This document shows positions 1-9,076 of a stretch of 64,000 bases of DNA, one piece after another. Origin of the DNA: Saccharothrix violaceirubra. GTDB lineage: Bacteria; Actinomycetota; Actinomycetes; Mycobacteriales; Pseudonocardiaceae. The notes under the pieces were generated by a model, which saw nothing but the letters and a program-made list of their open reading frames with translations, did not search any database and was not told the origin of the DNA. Numbering within the stretch: the first letter of the stretch is position 1; the number at the start of each line of letters is the position of its first letter. The DNA lies in the NCBI RefSeq assembly GCF_014203755.1, contig NZ_JACHJS010000001.1, positions 6,076,001 through 6,140,000 of the forward strand, read 5' to 3'. A program made the position numbers and the translations under genes.

Positions 1-316
1 CGAGGAACAGCGCGCGCTCGAGGGCCGCGCTGGGCAGCACCTGGTAGTAGTCGGTGTAGTCGGGGTGCGTCGAGCCGTTGAACGTGCCGCCCGAGGACTG
101 CACATGGCGGAAGTGCGCCAGCTTCTCCAAGCTCTCGCTGCCCTGGAACATCAGGTGTTCGAAGAGGTGCGCGAAACCCGTACGACCTTCGGGTTCGGAG
201 CGGAACCCCACGTCGTAGTGCACGCTCACGCCTACGACGGGTGCGCTTGAATCAGGGGCGAGCACGACCCGCAGTCCGTTGGGGAGCGTGAACCTGTGCA
301 GTTCCGGTAGCGCCAT
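1..316 (-). CDS. M16 family zinc metallopeptidase, N-terminal part (cut by window edge)
   Basis: The frame starts at ATG 316 and runs off the left edge after about 105 codons, so only the N-terminal part is present. It shows the inverted zinc motif of the M16 (insulinase/pitrilysin) family, HLFEH, in the context GFAHLFEHLMFQGS, followed by the SSGGTFNGSTHPDYTDYY stretch usual after it. M16 enzymes degrade peptides or process precursors, and full-length bacterial members run to about 430 or more residues. The gene lies 45 bp downstream of the DUF2207 gene on the same strand and may be co-transcribed. Family call is firm; substrate is unknown. Confidence 0.9.
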   Translation of the reverse strand, partial: MALPELHRFTLPNGLRVVLAPDSSAPVVGVSVHYDVGFRSEPEGRTGFAHLFEHLMFQGSESLEKLAHFRHVQSSGGTFNGSTHPDYTDYYQVLPSAALERALFL

Positions 317-361
317 GGACGCAGCCTACGGGGTGGGACCGACAGCGGGGGCGCACCACGT

Positions 362-2008
362 TCACCCCTTGAGCGAACGCAGGTGCCCCGCCTGGGCGAG
401 CACGCCGTCGACCGCGCCGAGGAACGCCGGGAACCGCCCCGCGAACCGCCGCAGGTCGGCGGTGCGCTCGGCTTCGCCGTACCAGTACAGGCCCGCCTGC
501 TCGCCCGCGAACGCGCCGAGCCAGCGCTCGGCCTCGCCCAGCACGACGGCGTAGGGCAGCGATCGGGAGAACACCATCTCGCGGTCGGCCGCCGGCACGT
601 CGGCGGGCGTGGCCGTGACGAGGTAGCCGCGCAGCCCCCGGACGTGTTCGAGCAGCACGCTGCCGCGCTTGGTGCGCGCGGGCATCCACCGCGCGCCGAG
701 CGCCACCGCGACACCGGCCACGGCGACCAGCAGACCGAACAGCGCCGGACCGCCCGTCACCACGAACACGACGGCCGCCGCCAGACCCACCCCGCCGATG
801 CCCAGGCCGACCCACCACCACAGGCTGCGCTCGGCGTCCGGGCGGCGGGCGAACCAGTTCTTGGCCACGACGTCCGCGTACAGCTCGTGCCGGACCGCCG
901 ACAGGTCGATCCGCCGGCCGCGCAACTCCGACAGCAGCACGGCGTCCGTCCCGGCGGGCAACACCGCGTCGTACACCGCGCGCTCGTAACCCGACAGCGA
1001 GGCGTCGGCCGGGTTGCGGCGGACGAACCGCCAGTCCAGCTCGCCGACCTCCTCGATCCACACGTAGTTGCGCACCGCCAGGTCGACCGCGGTCGCGGTC
1101 ACGTCGACCACGTCCACGTGCTCGTCCACCACGGTGCCGACCTGGCCGGGCAGCACGCCGTCCGGCGAGGCGAACGCCACGTGCCCGTGCCCGTCGTCGA
1201 CGAGCACCCGGACCGGGGCGACGTCGCCCGCCAACGCGCGCGCGTCGCGTCCGCGCAGGAACCAGAGCAGACCGACGCCGACCAGCAGGACCAGCGCCAG
1301 GGCGCCCAGGCCCAACCCCGTCGCCGGGGTGAGCGCGAACGCCGACGCCAACGTCGACGACTCCTCGACCCGGGCGTTCGGCGGGGCGGCGCCGTCCTGC
1401 AGGCCGATCGCGATGTCGACGCGTTCGCCCGCCGCCAGGCCGAACTCGGTGGCGCGCACGCCCCGCCCGTCGCCGAGTTCGGCCGACGAGCACGGCTGGG
1501 AGGTGCCGGGCGGACCGGCCAGGCAGTTGACCGACCTCGGCATGTCCGGCGTGATCACCGAGACCTTCACCGAGTCCAGGTCGGTGTTCCAGCCGGAAGC
1601 GGGCTGCCAGCGCAGCTCCAGCGCGTCGCCGATCTTGGCCACCGCGCCGACGACGCGGTAGGAGACGGTGGACGTGCCGCCGTCCAGGGCGAGCGAGAGC
1701 TGCTCGGCGTCGGCGGTGGCGGTGCCCCTGCCGTCGACCTTCGCGTCCGTGACGGTGAACACGCGGTCGCGGCCGTCACCGACCGCGATGCGCAACGGGA
1801 CCGTCCGGCCGGCCGTCCGGCCCTCGGGCACGGCGACGACCTCGGTGACGGTCAGCGCGCCGTCGCGTTCGAGCTTGAGCCGCACGTCGACGGCCACCGT
1901 GCCGGGCAGACCGGGCGCCTCGCCGGTCGTGGGCTGCGCCGCGGCCGTGCCGCCGAACGCGAGGAGCGCCGCGACACACCCGAATGCCGCCACCCAGTTT
2001 TTCGACAC
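362..2008 (-). CDS. DUF2207 domain membrane protein
   Basis: About 548 residues from the GTG at 2008; an in-frame ATG at 2059 would add 17 residues that do not look like the start of a signal peptide. The N-terminus (VAAFGCVAALLAFGGTAAAQ) is a secretion signal, followed by an extracytoplasmic beta-rich DUF2207 domain, a membrane span around TGLGLGALALVLLVGVGLLW, a cytoplasmic segment, and two further spans near the middle of the C-terminal half. DUF2207 proteins are widespread in Actinobacteria and functionally uncharacterised. Divergent from the zinc peptidase gene that begins at 2085, so the 76 bp between them must hold both promoters. Confidence 0.85.
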   Translation of the reverse strand: MSKNWVAAFGCVAALLAFGGTAAAQPTTGEAPGLPGTVAVDVRLKLERDGALTVTEVVAVPEGRTAGRTVPLRIAVGDGRDRVFTVTDAKVDGRGTATADAEQLSLALDGGTSTVSYRVVGAVAKIGDALELRWQPASGWNTDLDSVKVSVITPDMPRSVNCLAGPPGTSQPCSSAELGDGRGVRATEFGLAAGERVDIAIGLQDGAAPPNARVEESSTLASAFALTPATGLGLGALALVLLVGVGLLWFLRGRDARALAGDVAPVRVLVDDGHGHVAFASPDGVLPGQVGTVVDEHVDVVDVTATAVDLAVRNYVWIEEVGELDWRFVRRNPADASLSGYERAVYDAVLPAGTDAVLLSELRGRRIDLSAVRHELYADVVAKNWFARRPDAERSLWWWVGLGIGGVGLAAAVVFVVTGGPALFGLLVAVAGVAVALGARWMPARTKRGSVLLEHVRGLRGYLVTATPADVPAADREMVFSRSLPYAVVLGEAERWLGAFAGEQAGLYWYGEAERTADLRRFAGRFPAFLGAVDGVLAQAGHLRSLKG

Positions 2009-2084
2009 GGCCGCGGAGGATAGCGGAGTTCGCCTAAGCTCCAACGCGGATTCGGGCAACCGCGGACATGGGGGATCACCAGCG

Positions 2085-3404
2085 ATGACGCAACCACCGC
2101 AGCCGGGTGGCCGGCCGTCGCCACGGCCGGTCGGCCCGCCCCCGGTGCCCGCACCGCTGACGCCGCGGCCGACCCGGCCCTATCCGATGCCGCCGCCCCA
2201 GAACCAACCCGGGCCTTATCAACAACCCGGACCGTACCCGCAGCAACCGGGCGGCTACCCGCAGCAGCAGCCCGGTCCGTACGGACCACCGCAGCCCGGC
2301 TACCAGCAGCCGTGGCCGCAGATGCCGCCACGTGCGGTCATGCCCCCGCCCGTCCCCGCGCAGCAACCCGGCTGGGGGCAGCAGCCGCCGGGGTGGCCGC
2401 AGCAGTACCAGCCGTACCCGCCGTTGCGGCGCAAGAGCAACAGCGGCCCGATCGTCGCGGCGGTCATCGTCGGCGTCGTGGTCCTCGGCATCGCGGCGAT
2501 CGGCGTGTTCGCCTCGCTCACCCGACACAAGACGACCGACGACGCGTCGTACTCCGGCTACTCCACGTACACGTACTCGGTGGCGCCGACCACGACCACG
2601 ACGAACCGGACCACGACGCAGAGCACCACCAGACCATCCGCGACGACAAGACCGTCGCCGAGCACCACCGCCAAGGCCGGCCCCAAGGCGGTCGTCGCCC
2701 TGGGCGACAACCCCATCCACGGCAACGACCTCGGGGCGTTCGACATCGACGGGTGCGCGTTGCCGCCGATGGACTACTCGGTCGCCGGCCAGGAACGGTT
2801 CCTGCGCGCGGCGCTGCCGTGCATCGAGGCGATGTGGAAGCCGTCGTTCACCAAGGCGAACCTGCCCTACCAACCGGTCGAGCTGACCATGGTCACGTCG
2901 CAGGTCACCAACGCGTGCGGCACCGTCAGCCCGGACCGGACGGCCGTGTACTGCGAGGGCGGCATCTTCTGGACGCCACTGCACTACTCCGGCGAGACCG
3001 GCAACGCCAACCCCAACCACCCCGGCAAGTACCTGGGCCAGCTCGCCCACGAGTACGGGCACCACGTGCAGTGGCTGTCGGGCATCCTGCGCGCCGCGAG
3101 CCAGGCCCAGTACGACAAGGGCGGCTGGGACACCCCGGCCGGGCTGGAACTCAACCGCCGCAAGGAGTTGCAGGCCACCTGCTTCGGCGGCATGACGCTG
3201 GCGCCGCTGTCGCACGGCGCGATCCCGACCGACGTCATCCAGGTCGCGCTGACCGACGCGGGCAACCGCGGCGACTACCCGGTCTACCCGAACCGTGACC
3301 ACGGTGCGCCGGAGCGTAATGCGGCGTGGGTCCAGCACGGGTACAAGAACAATTCCACGAGCGCGTGCAACACTTGGACCGCCAGCGCGGCCGATGTCAG
3401 CTAG
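2085..3404 (+). CDS. Membrane-anchored neutral zinc metallopeptidase with Pro/Gln/Tyr-rich N-terminus
   Basis: 439 residues from ATG 2085. Roughly the first 115 residues are low-complexity Pro/Gln/Gly/Tyr (PGPYPQQPGGYPQQ-type repeats), probably disordered and cytoplasmic. A single membrane span follows (GPIVAAVIVGVVVLGIAAIGVF), then a Thr/Ser-rich linker, then the catalytic domain with HEYGHHVQ, the HExxH-like motif of the putative neutral zinc metallopeptidase family (PF04228, YpfJ type), and a downstream ELQATCFGG segment that carries the third ligand region. The active domain should be outside the cell. A second paralog starts 10 bp after its stop, so the two form an operon. Confidence 0.85.
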   Translation: MTQPPQPGGRPSPRPVGPPPVPAPLTPRPTRPYPMPPPQNQPGPYQQPGPYPQQPGGYPQQQPGPYGPPQPGYQQPWPQMPPRAVMPPPVPAQQPGWGQQPPGWPQQYQPYPPLRRKSNSGPIVAAVIVGVVVLGIAAIGVFASLTRHKTTDDASYSGYSTYTYSVAPTTTTTNRTTTQSTTRPSATTRPSPSTTAKAGPKAVVALGDNPIHGNDLGAFDIDGCALPPMDYSVAGQERFLRAALPCIEAMWKPSFTKANLPYQPVELTMVTSQVTNACGTVSPDRTAVYCEGGIFWTPLHYSGETGNANPNHPGKYLGQLAHEYGHHVQWLSGILRAASQAQYDKGGWDTPAGLELNRRKELQATCFGGMTLAPLSHGAIPTDVIQVALTDAGNRGDYPVYPNRDHGAPERNAAWVQHGYKNNSTSACNTWTASAADVS

Positions 3405-3414
3405 TTGGAGGATC

Positions 3415-4302
3415 GTGCACACGCCCGAGCAGCCCAGGAACAACCCGATGGTGCTCGTCGGCGTGTTCTCGGCGGTGGTCCTCTTCGTGCTCGGCCTGGG
3501 CGCCGTGCAGGACATCCGCGTCCCGGACCCGATCCCCGGCCGGGCGGTCGCCGCGCCCGGTGGCGCGCTGCCCGCCGAGGCGCCGGGGCCGCGGCCCGTG
3601 CTCCGGCTCGGCGACCACCCGTTGCTGGTGAAGGCCGTAAGCCTGCCCGCGACCGCGTGCGCGTTGCCCGCGTTCGGGCTGTCGGACAAGGAACTGATCG
3701 CCTACTACACGGCCGGTGTCGCGTGCATGGACGAAGCGTGGCGGCCGGTGCTGGAGCAGGCGAACCTGCCGTTCGAACGGCCGACCCTCAACGCCACGCC
3801 GGAACTGGGCGGGTCGCCGTGCGGCGACGCGCCGGCCGAAGGCGAGGCCGTGGCGTACTACTGCGGGCGCAACCGCGCGATCTACATGCCGACCGGGCGG
3901 ATGCGCGACAACGGCGGCGGCGACCGGCCGGGCACGCACCTGGCGACGTTGGCGCACGAGTACGGGCACCACGTTCAGGCGCTGTCGGGCATGCTGCGCG
4001 CGGCCGACTTCAAGATCGGCGCGGCGGGCGAGGAGACGCCCGCGGGCCTCGAGTGGTCGCGTCGCATCGAGTTGCAGGCCAACTGCTTCGCGGGGCTCTT
4101 CCTGTACGCGACCTCCGACGCCCTGGGGCCGGACCTGGCCCGTGAGGCGGCCGAGGACTTCCAGTACGCGGTCGAGGAGCCGGCGGAGAAGAACGCGCAC
4201 GGCCTGCCGGACAACCAGGCGGAGTGGGCGATGAACGGGTTCGCGGCCGGCACGACCGGGTCGTGCAACACCTACACGGCGTCGGCGGCGGACGTCGCCT
4301 GA
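3415..4302 (+). CDS. Neutral zinc metallopeptidase, second tandem paralog
   Basis: 295 residues from GTG 3415, chosen because GGAG at 3407-3410 sits 4 bases upstream; longer in-frame starts lie inside the preceding gene. It lacks the Pro/Gln-rich head of its neighbour: a short N-terminus leads straight into a membrane span (MVLVGVFSAVVLFVLGLG), then the catalytic domain with HEYGHHVQ and the ELQANCFAG segment. Both paralogs end in the same motif (SCNTYTASAADVA and ACNTWTASAADVS), which supports a recent tandem duplication. The last 31 bp overlap the convergent gene ending at 4272. Confidence 0.85.
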   Translation: MHTPEQPRNNPMVLVGVFSAVVLFVLGLGAVQDIRVPDPIPGRAVAAPGGALPAEAPGPRPVLRLGDHPLLVKAVSLPATACALPAFGLSDKELIAYYTAGVACMDEAWRPVLEQANLPFERPTLNATPELGGSPCGDAPAEGEAVAYYCGRNRAIYMPTGRMRDNGGGDRPGTHLATLAHEYGHHVQALSGMLRAADFKIGAAGEETPAGLEWSRRIELQANCFAGLFLYATSDALGPDLAREAAEDFQYAVEEPAEKNAHGLPDNQAEWAMNGFAAGTTGSCNTYTASAADVA

Positions 4303-4838
4303 GGGCGGGTGCGCAGCAGGTGGGCGTAGAAGCCGCCCGCCGCGGCGCTCAGGCAGGTCAAGAGGATCCCCAGCGGTCCGCCGCCCTGACTCCGGACGGG
4401 GCCTGACATGGCCCTGCCGACCATGACGTCTCCGTCGGCGCCGGGGGGGACGGTCACGTCGAACACCTCGCCCACCGAATGCCCGCACCCGTCGAACCGC
4501 ACGTCCCTGGGCTGCCCGCCGATCTCGACGCGGACCTTGTCGTAGGCGTCGGCGCCGCCGCAGGAGGCGGACTCGACCACGGTGGCGGCTGTCGTCGTGG
4601 TGCCTTCGGCGGCGTCGTCGCCGGGCAGGAAGACGACGAGCGCGATCACGACGGCGACGAACCCGACCACCGCCGCCGCGGGCACCTGGACCGACCCAAG
4701 CCGAACCGCCACGCGTGGATGGTGGCAGACGGGCCACCCCGTTGTCGCCGGCATCACGACCGTCGATGCCCCGGAACCGGTACCGGGAACGACCACAGTG
4801 GACACTCCGCGGATCACCCGATCGTGATCTTGCACCAT
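4272..4838 (-). CDS. Small membrane protein behind an SOS box
   Basis: No recognised family. The open frame is 188 codons from ATG 4838, but that ATG lies inside a perfect LexA-type palindrome and the first 40 codons have lower third-position GC than the rest, so translation more likely starts downstream, for example at GTG 4712 (146 residues). A hydrophobic span (VPAAAVVGFVAVVIALVVFLPG) is followed by a soluble domain with Cys-Gly-Gly and CGHS motifs and a weaker second span (LGILLTCLSAAAGGFYAHLL) near the C-terminus. Its placement under an SOS box suggests a DNA-damage-induced membrane protein; SOS-induced membrane proteins such as ChiZ and DivS restrain division in other Actinobacteria, but I see no sequence resemblance to them. 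Confidence 0.6.
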   Translation of the reverse strand: MVQDHDRVIRGVSTVVVPGTGSGASTVVMPATTGWPVCHHPRVAVRLGSVQVPAAAVVGFVAVVIALVVFLPGDDAAEGTTTTAATVVESASCGGADAYDKVRVEIGGQPRDVRFDGCGHSVGEVFDVTVPPGADGDVMVGRAMSGPVRSQGGGPLGILLTCLSAAAGGFYAHLLRTRPQATSAADAV

Positions 4839-4855
4839 TCGAACACCTGTTCGAA
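4838..4855. promoter_or_regulatory. SOS box (LexA operator)
   Basis: Perfect palindrome TTCGAAC-ACCT-GTTCGAA. The actinobacterial LexA consensus is TCGAAC-N4-GTTCGA, matched here at every position. On the minus strand, TTCGAA (4850-4855) is 17 bases from CAAGAT, which could be -35 and -10 boxes of the gene ending at 4272, so LexA would cover the -35 region. On the plus strand TTGCAC (4830-4835) with GAAACT (4853-4858) could also form a promoter, but no convincing gene follows there. Confidence 0.8.
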
Positions 4856-5007
4856 ACTTGAGTCATGCCTCCACACCGGACACTCCGCCCGAAGCCCTAC
4901 ACACCCCCGTACTTCCGCCGGTCGACCTCCCGGACGGCCGCTCCCGACACCCTGCCCACCCGATGGTCCGCGTGCCCGGCCGACTGCCCGATCGCGCGCG
5001 CACTCGG

Positions 5008-5095
5008 CCTCCACGGCACACACCCGCCTGGCGCCCGCCTGCCACCTCCACGGCACACACCCGCCCGGCGCCCGCCTGCCACCTCCACGGCACCC
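5008..5095. repeat. 37-bp tandem repeat, 2.4 copies
   Basis: Unit 1 (5008-5044) and unit 2 (5045-5081) differ at one base; a partial third copy covers 5082-5095. Each begins CCTCCACGGCAC and ends CGCCTGCCA. No coding frame is preserved, since 37 is not a multiple of 3. Confidence 0.85.
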
Positions 5096-5454
5096 GACCG
5101 CCGTCCCCGTGGCCCCCGCCTCGTCGGCTTCCACCACTTCGGTCCACGCCACCTCGACACCCGAGGCGGCCTCCCCCGACCCGACCCGATCCGCCGCCCT
5201 GTCCCCCTGACCACCACGCACGCCACAACCCGAACCACAGATCCCCGCACGGCCCCGACACCCGCTGCTCCCCGCCGGCCGCCCGGCCCCGCCGAACGGA
5301 GGTTCCGCCATGCACACGACAGCCCCTGCACACACGCCGGGCCGGACTTGGCCACCGCCCTGCCTCCGGTCCAGCCCGCGTCGAACCCACCGCATCCGCG
5401 ATGCGCCGTCCGGACCGACGACCGGGCAGCCGGTCGGGTCGGCGACCCGGTGGT

Positions 5455-5485
5455 CTGGCCGGTCGCCGACGCGGCGACCGGCCAG
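5455..5485. promoter_or_regulatory. 13-bp perfect inverted repeat upstream of the response regulator
   Basis: CTGGCCGGTCGCC (5455-5467), a 5-base loop, then GGCGACCGGCCAG (5473-5485). It ends 70 bp before the response-regulator start codon, so it could be an operator or an RNA hairpin in the leader. Which of the two is not decided by the sequence. Confidence 0.5.
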
Positions 5486-5555
5486 GTGGCTGAGAACCGG
5501 CTGAAGACCCGGGCGACCTGGGCGGTGCGGGCCGGCCGGCACGCACAATGACCGG

Positions 5556-6229
<674 letters not shown>

Positions 6230-6233
<4 letters not shown>

Positions 6234-7735
6234 GCGTCCGACCCGGCCCCGAGGACCCGGACGAGGCCCCCGGCCTGCGCACGGTGTCGCTGCGGCGTCG
6301 GGTCACGCTGTCCGCGCTCGGCGTCCTCGCCGTGGTGCTGATCGGCGTGGTGCTGCTGGTGGACGCGTTGTTCACCGTGCAGTCCGGCCGCGACGTGGAC
6401 GCGCTCCTCGCGGAACGCGGACGCGTGGCCCAGCAACTGGTCAAGCAGGGCAGGTTGGACGGGGAGGAGTTGGTCGCGCGGCTGGCGGGCCGGGGCATCC
6501 AGGTCCGGGTCGTGCTGCCGGACGGCACGGTCTACGGCGACCCGCCGACGGACAAGCGGATCGACAAGGTCTTCCCGGACGGCACGCGGGTCACGCTCTA
6601 CGCCGACCAGGCCGTGCTCGCCGGACCGCAGGCCCGGTTGCGGCGGCTGCTGGTCGTGGTCGGACTCGGCGCGCTCGGTGTCGCGGCGGTCGCGCTGGTG
6701 CTCGTGATCCGGCGGGCGCTGGGGCCGTTGGACGCGATGACGACGCTGGCCAAGTCGATCGCCGGCGGGCACCGGGGCTACCGGCTCAACCCGGCGCGCA
6801 CGGACAACGAACTGGGCCGTACCGCGGCGGCCTTCGACGACATGCTCGACTCGCTGGAGGGATCGGAGGAACGGACGAAGCGCTTCGTCGCGGACGCGGC
6901 GCACGAACTGCGCACCCCGATCGCGGGCGTGCAGGCCGTCGCCGAGGCCCTCGTGCAGGCCGGTGGCGCCGAGGAACGGGAGGAGTTGAACCTGTTGCTG
7001 GTACGCGAGGCACGCCGCGCCGGCCGACTGGTCGACGACCTGCTGTCGTTGGCCCGCATCGACGCCGGACTGGAACTGCACCGCGAACCCGTGGACCTGC
7101 TCGCGCTCGCCGAAGCGGAGGCGACCCGCACCCGCCTGGTCGCGCCCGAGTTCGACATCGCGGCCGAGGGCACGACGGCCTACGTCGACGGCGACCCGCA
7201 ACGCCTGGCCCAGGTGCTGGTCAACCTGGCCGACAACGCCCGCCAGGCGACCGGCCACGGCGGCACGGTCCGGATCCGGGTGTCGACACCCGGCGCGTTC
7301 GCCCACCTGACCGTGTCCGACAACGGTCCGGGCGTCCCGCCCGACGACCGGGAACGCATCTTCGACCGCCTGGTGCGCCTGGACAAGGCCCGCGACCGCC
7401 GCTCCGGCGGCTCGGGCCTGGGCCTGTCCATCGCCCGAGGCGTGGTCCGCGCCCACGGCGGCGAACTCCTCTGCGCCACACCGGAATCCTCCGGTGCCAC
7501 CTTCCTGGTCCGCCTGCCCCTCACCGACCACCCGACCAGACCGGACCGCCCTTCACCCGCCACCCACCCGATGCCGACCGACCACCCACCCCGGTCGGAC
7601 CACCCAGGCCAGGCGGACCACCCACCTCGGGCAGGCCACCCACCTCGAACACCGCACCCCGGCTCGGCAGACCGCTCGGCTCCGATGGACCAACTACACG
7701 CGGACTCATCGCCCGGCCCGACTTCACACCGCTGA
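6230..7735 (+). CDS. Sensor histidine kinase with His/Pro-rich C-terminal tail
   Basis: 501 residues from GTG 6230, which overlaps the regulator's stop. Two membrane spans (around residues 25-47 and 138-160) flank a short extracytoplasmic sensor loop of about 90 residues. A HAMP segment leads to the HisKA box FVADAAHELRTPIAG with phosphoacceptor H225, then the ATPase domain with N box (VNLADNARQA), G1 (DNGPGVP), F box and G2 (GGSGLGLSIA). After the normal end of the kinase near residue 430 comes a tail of about 70 residues built of DHPxR/GHPPR repeats, unusual for the family and possibly metal-binding. It phosphorylates the preceding regulator. Confidence 0.95.
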
Positions 7736-7887
7736 CCACATCCCGGCGGCGATCACGAAGTCGACCGTCGGTCCGGCAGTCCGCATCGGGCCCATGGCCA
7801 TCCCGCCGACCGGCGACCGGCGACCGGACCATCACTCACCACCGACCAGCCGACCTCCGACCACGACCAGCCAGCCCCACCGGACCA

Positions 7888-7991
7888 GTCGCCACACGAC
7901 ATCGGCGGCACCGGTTCGGTGGCGCCCCCGTCGGGGGGCGGTCGCCGCCTGTCGCCACACGACCTGGGGTGACACCGGTTCGGCGGCCCCT
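7888..7991. repeat. Imperfect direct repeat, 63-bp spacing
   Basis: GTCGCCACACGAC at 7888-7900 recurs at 7951-7963; each is followed after 7-8 variable bases by CACCGGTTCGG and a C-run. The rest of the 273-bp gap 7736-8008 contains no supported gene. Confidence 0.6.
7923..7940. terminator. GC hairpin between convergent genes
   Basis: CGCCCCC, loop GTCG, GGGGGCG: a 7-bp all-GC stem with a four-base loop, placed between the end of the kinase gene and the end of the K+ channel gene. No T-run follows, as is usual in high-GC Actinobacteria. Confidence 0.5.
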
Positions 7992-8008
7992 TCGGCGGTG
8001 CGCCGGGC

Positions 8009-9076
8009 TCAGTCGCCGTCGGGCGGGGTGACCTTCTTGACGTAGAGGAGCCGGTCACCGGCCTCCACCGCGTCGGCCTCGGCCGCGTCCACGCGGTACA
8101 GCTTCCCGCCGCGCACGACCCCCAGCACGATGTCGGGCAGGTGGCGGGGCGAGCCGCCGATCTCGGACGCCTCGACGTCGCGTTCGGCGATGGCCAAGCC
8201 CGCGTCCGGGGTGAGCAGGTCCTCGACCATCGCAACCACCGACGGGGTCGCGGTCGCCATGCCCAGCAGGCGACCGGCGGTCTCGCTGGACACCACCACC
8301 GAGTCGGCGCCGGACTGCCTCAGCAGGTGCTCGTTCTCGCGTTCCCGCACCGACGCGACGATCTGCGCCTTCTTCGCCAGCTCGCGCGCGGTCAACGTCA
8401 CCAGCACCGCCGTGTCGTCCCGGTTGGCCGCGACGACGATCGCCCGCGCCCGGGGCGCACCGGCGACCTGGAGCACGTCGTTGCTGGTGCCCGACCCGTG
8501 CACGGTCACCAGGCCGATCGCGGACGCCGCGTCGAGCGATTCCTGGGAGGTGTCGACGACGACGATCGAACCGGGGTCGACACCGTCGCCCAGCAGCGCG
8601 CTGACGGCCGACCGCCCCTTCGTCCCGTACCCGACGACGACCACGTGGTCCCGCACCTTGGATCTCCACTTCTGGATGCGCAACGCCTGCCGGGAGCGCT
8701 CGGTGAGCACTTCGAGGGTGGTACCGACCAGCACGATCAGGAACAGCACCCGCAGCGGGGTGATGACGAGGACGTTCACCAGTCGCGCCGACGAGCTGGC
8801 CGGCGTGATGTCGCCGTAGCCGGTGGTCGACAGCGACACCGTGGCGTAGTAGATCGAGTCCAGCAACGACAGGCCGTCACCGTTGACGTCGCGGTACCCG
8901 TCGCGGTCGAGGTAGACGATCAGCACGGCGGCGCACAACGCGGCCAGCGCGCCGATCACGCGTTTCATGATCGCGCGGACCGGGCTCTGCACCGAGTCCG
9001 GCATCCTGATCACGCCGACCAGCGAGTGGCCGGGGCGCTCGCTCAGCGGCTCGCCCTGGGTGAACCGGCGGATCAT
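8009..9076 (-). CDS. Two-TM potassium channel with RCK (TrkA-N/TrkA-C) domains
   Basis: 355 residues from ATG 9076, which overlaps the stop of the upstream dipeptidase gene by 4 bp and has GAGAGG just ahead. First membrane span near residues 37-56, pore loop with selectivity filter TTGYGD (84-89), second span, then a Rossmann-type RCK/TrkA-N domain beginning VVVVGYGTKGRSA and a C-terminal TrkA-C domain. It should form a tetrameric, ligand-gated K+ channel in the cytoplasmic membrane. The family corresponds to M. tuberculosis Rv3200c, which in that genome also lies beside adnB, supporting orthology. Confidence 0.93.
   Translation of the reverse strand: MIRRFTQGEPLSERPGHSLVGVIRMPDSVQSPVRAIMKRVIGALAALCAAVLIVYLDRDGYRDVNGDGLSLLDSIYYATVSLSTTGYGDITPASSSARLVNVLVITPLRVLFLIVLVGTTLEVLTERSRQALRIQKWRSKVRDHVVVVGYGTKGRSAVSALLGDGVDPGSIVVVDTSQESLDAASAIGLVTVHGSGTSNDVLQVAGAPRARAIVVAANRDDTAVLVTLTARELAKKAQIVASVRERENEHLLRQSGADSVVVSSETAGRLLGMATATPSVVAMVEDLLTPDAGLAIAERDVEASEIGGSPRHLPDIVLGVVRGGKLYRVDAAEADAVEAGDRLLYVKKVTPPDGD

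Larger units (their letters stand above)
4856..5555. other. 700-bp stretch without a supported gene
   Basis: All frames here give Pro/Arg/His-rich or Gly/Arg-rich low-complexity translations without domain character. It contains the 37-bp tandem repeat at 5008-5095 and the 13-bp inverted repeat at 5455-5485. The last 100 bp probably hold the promoter of the response regulator at 5556. C-rich composition on the plus strand is marked. Confidence 0.6.

Noticed and set aside
4865..5551. 228-codon plus-strand frame after the SOS box
   Set aside because: Translation is Pro/Arg/Thr-rich low complexity over a tandem-repeat region; all other frames are equally open because of composition.
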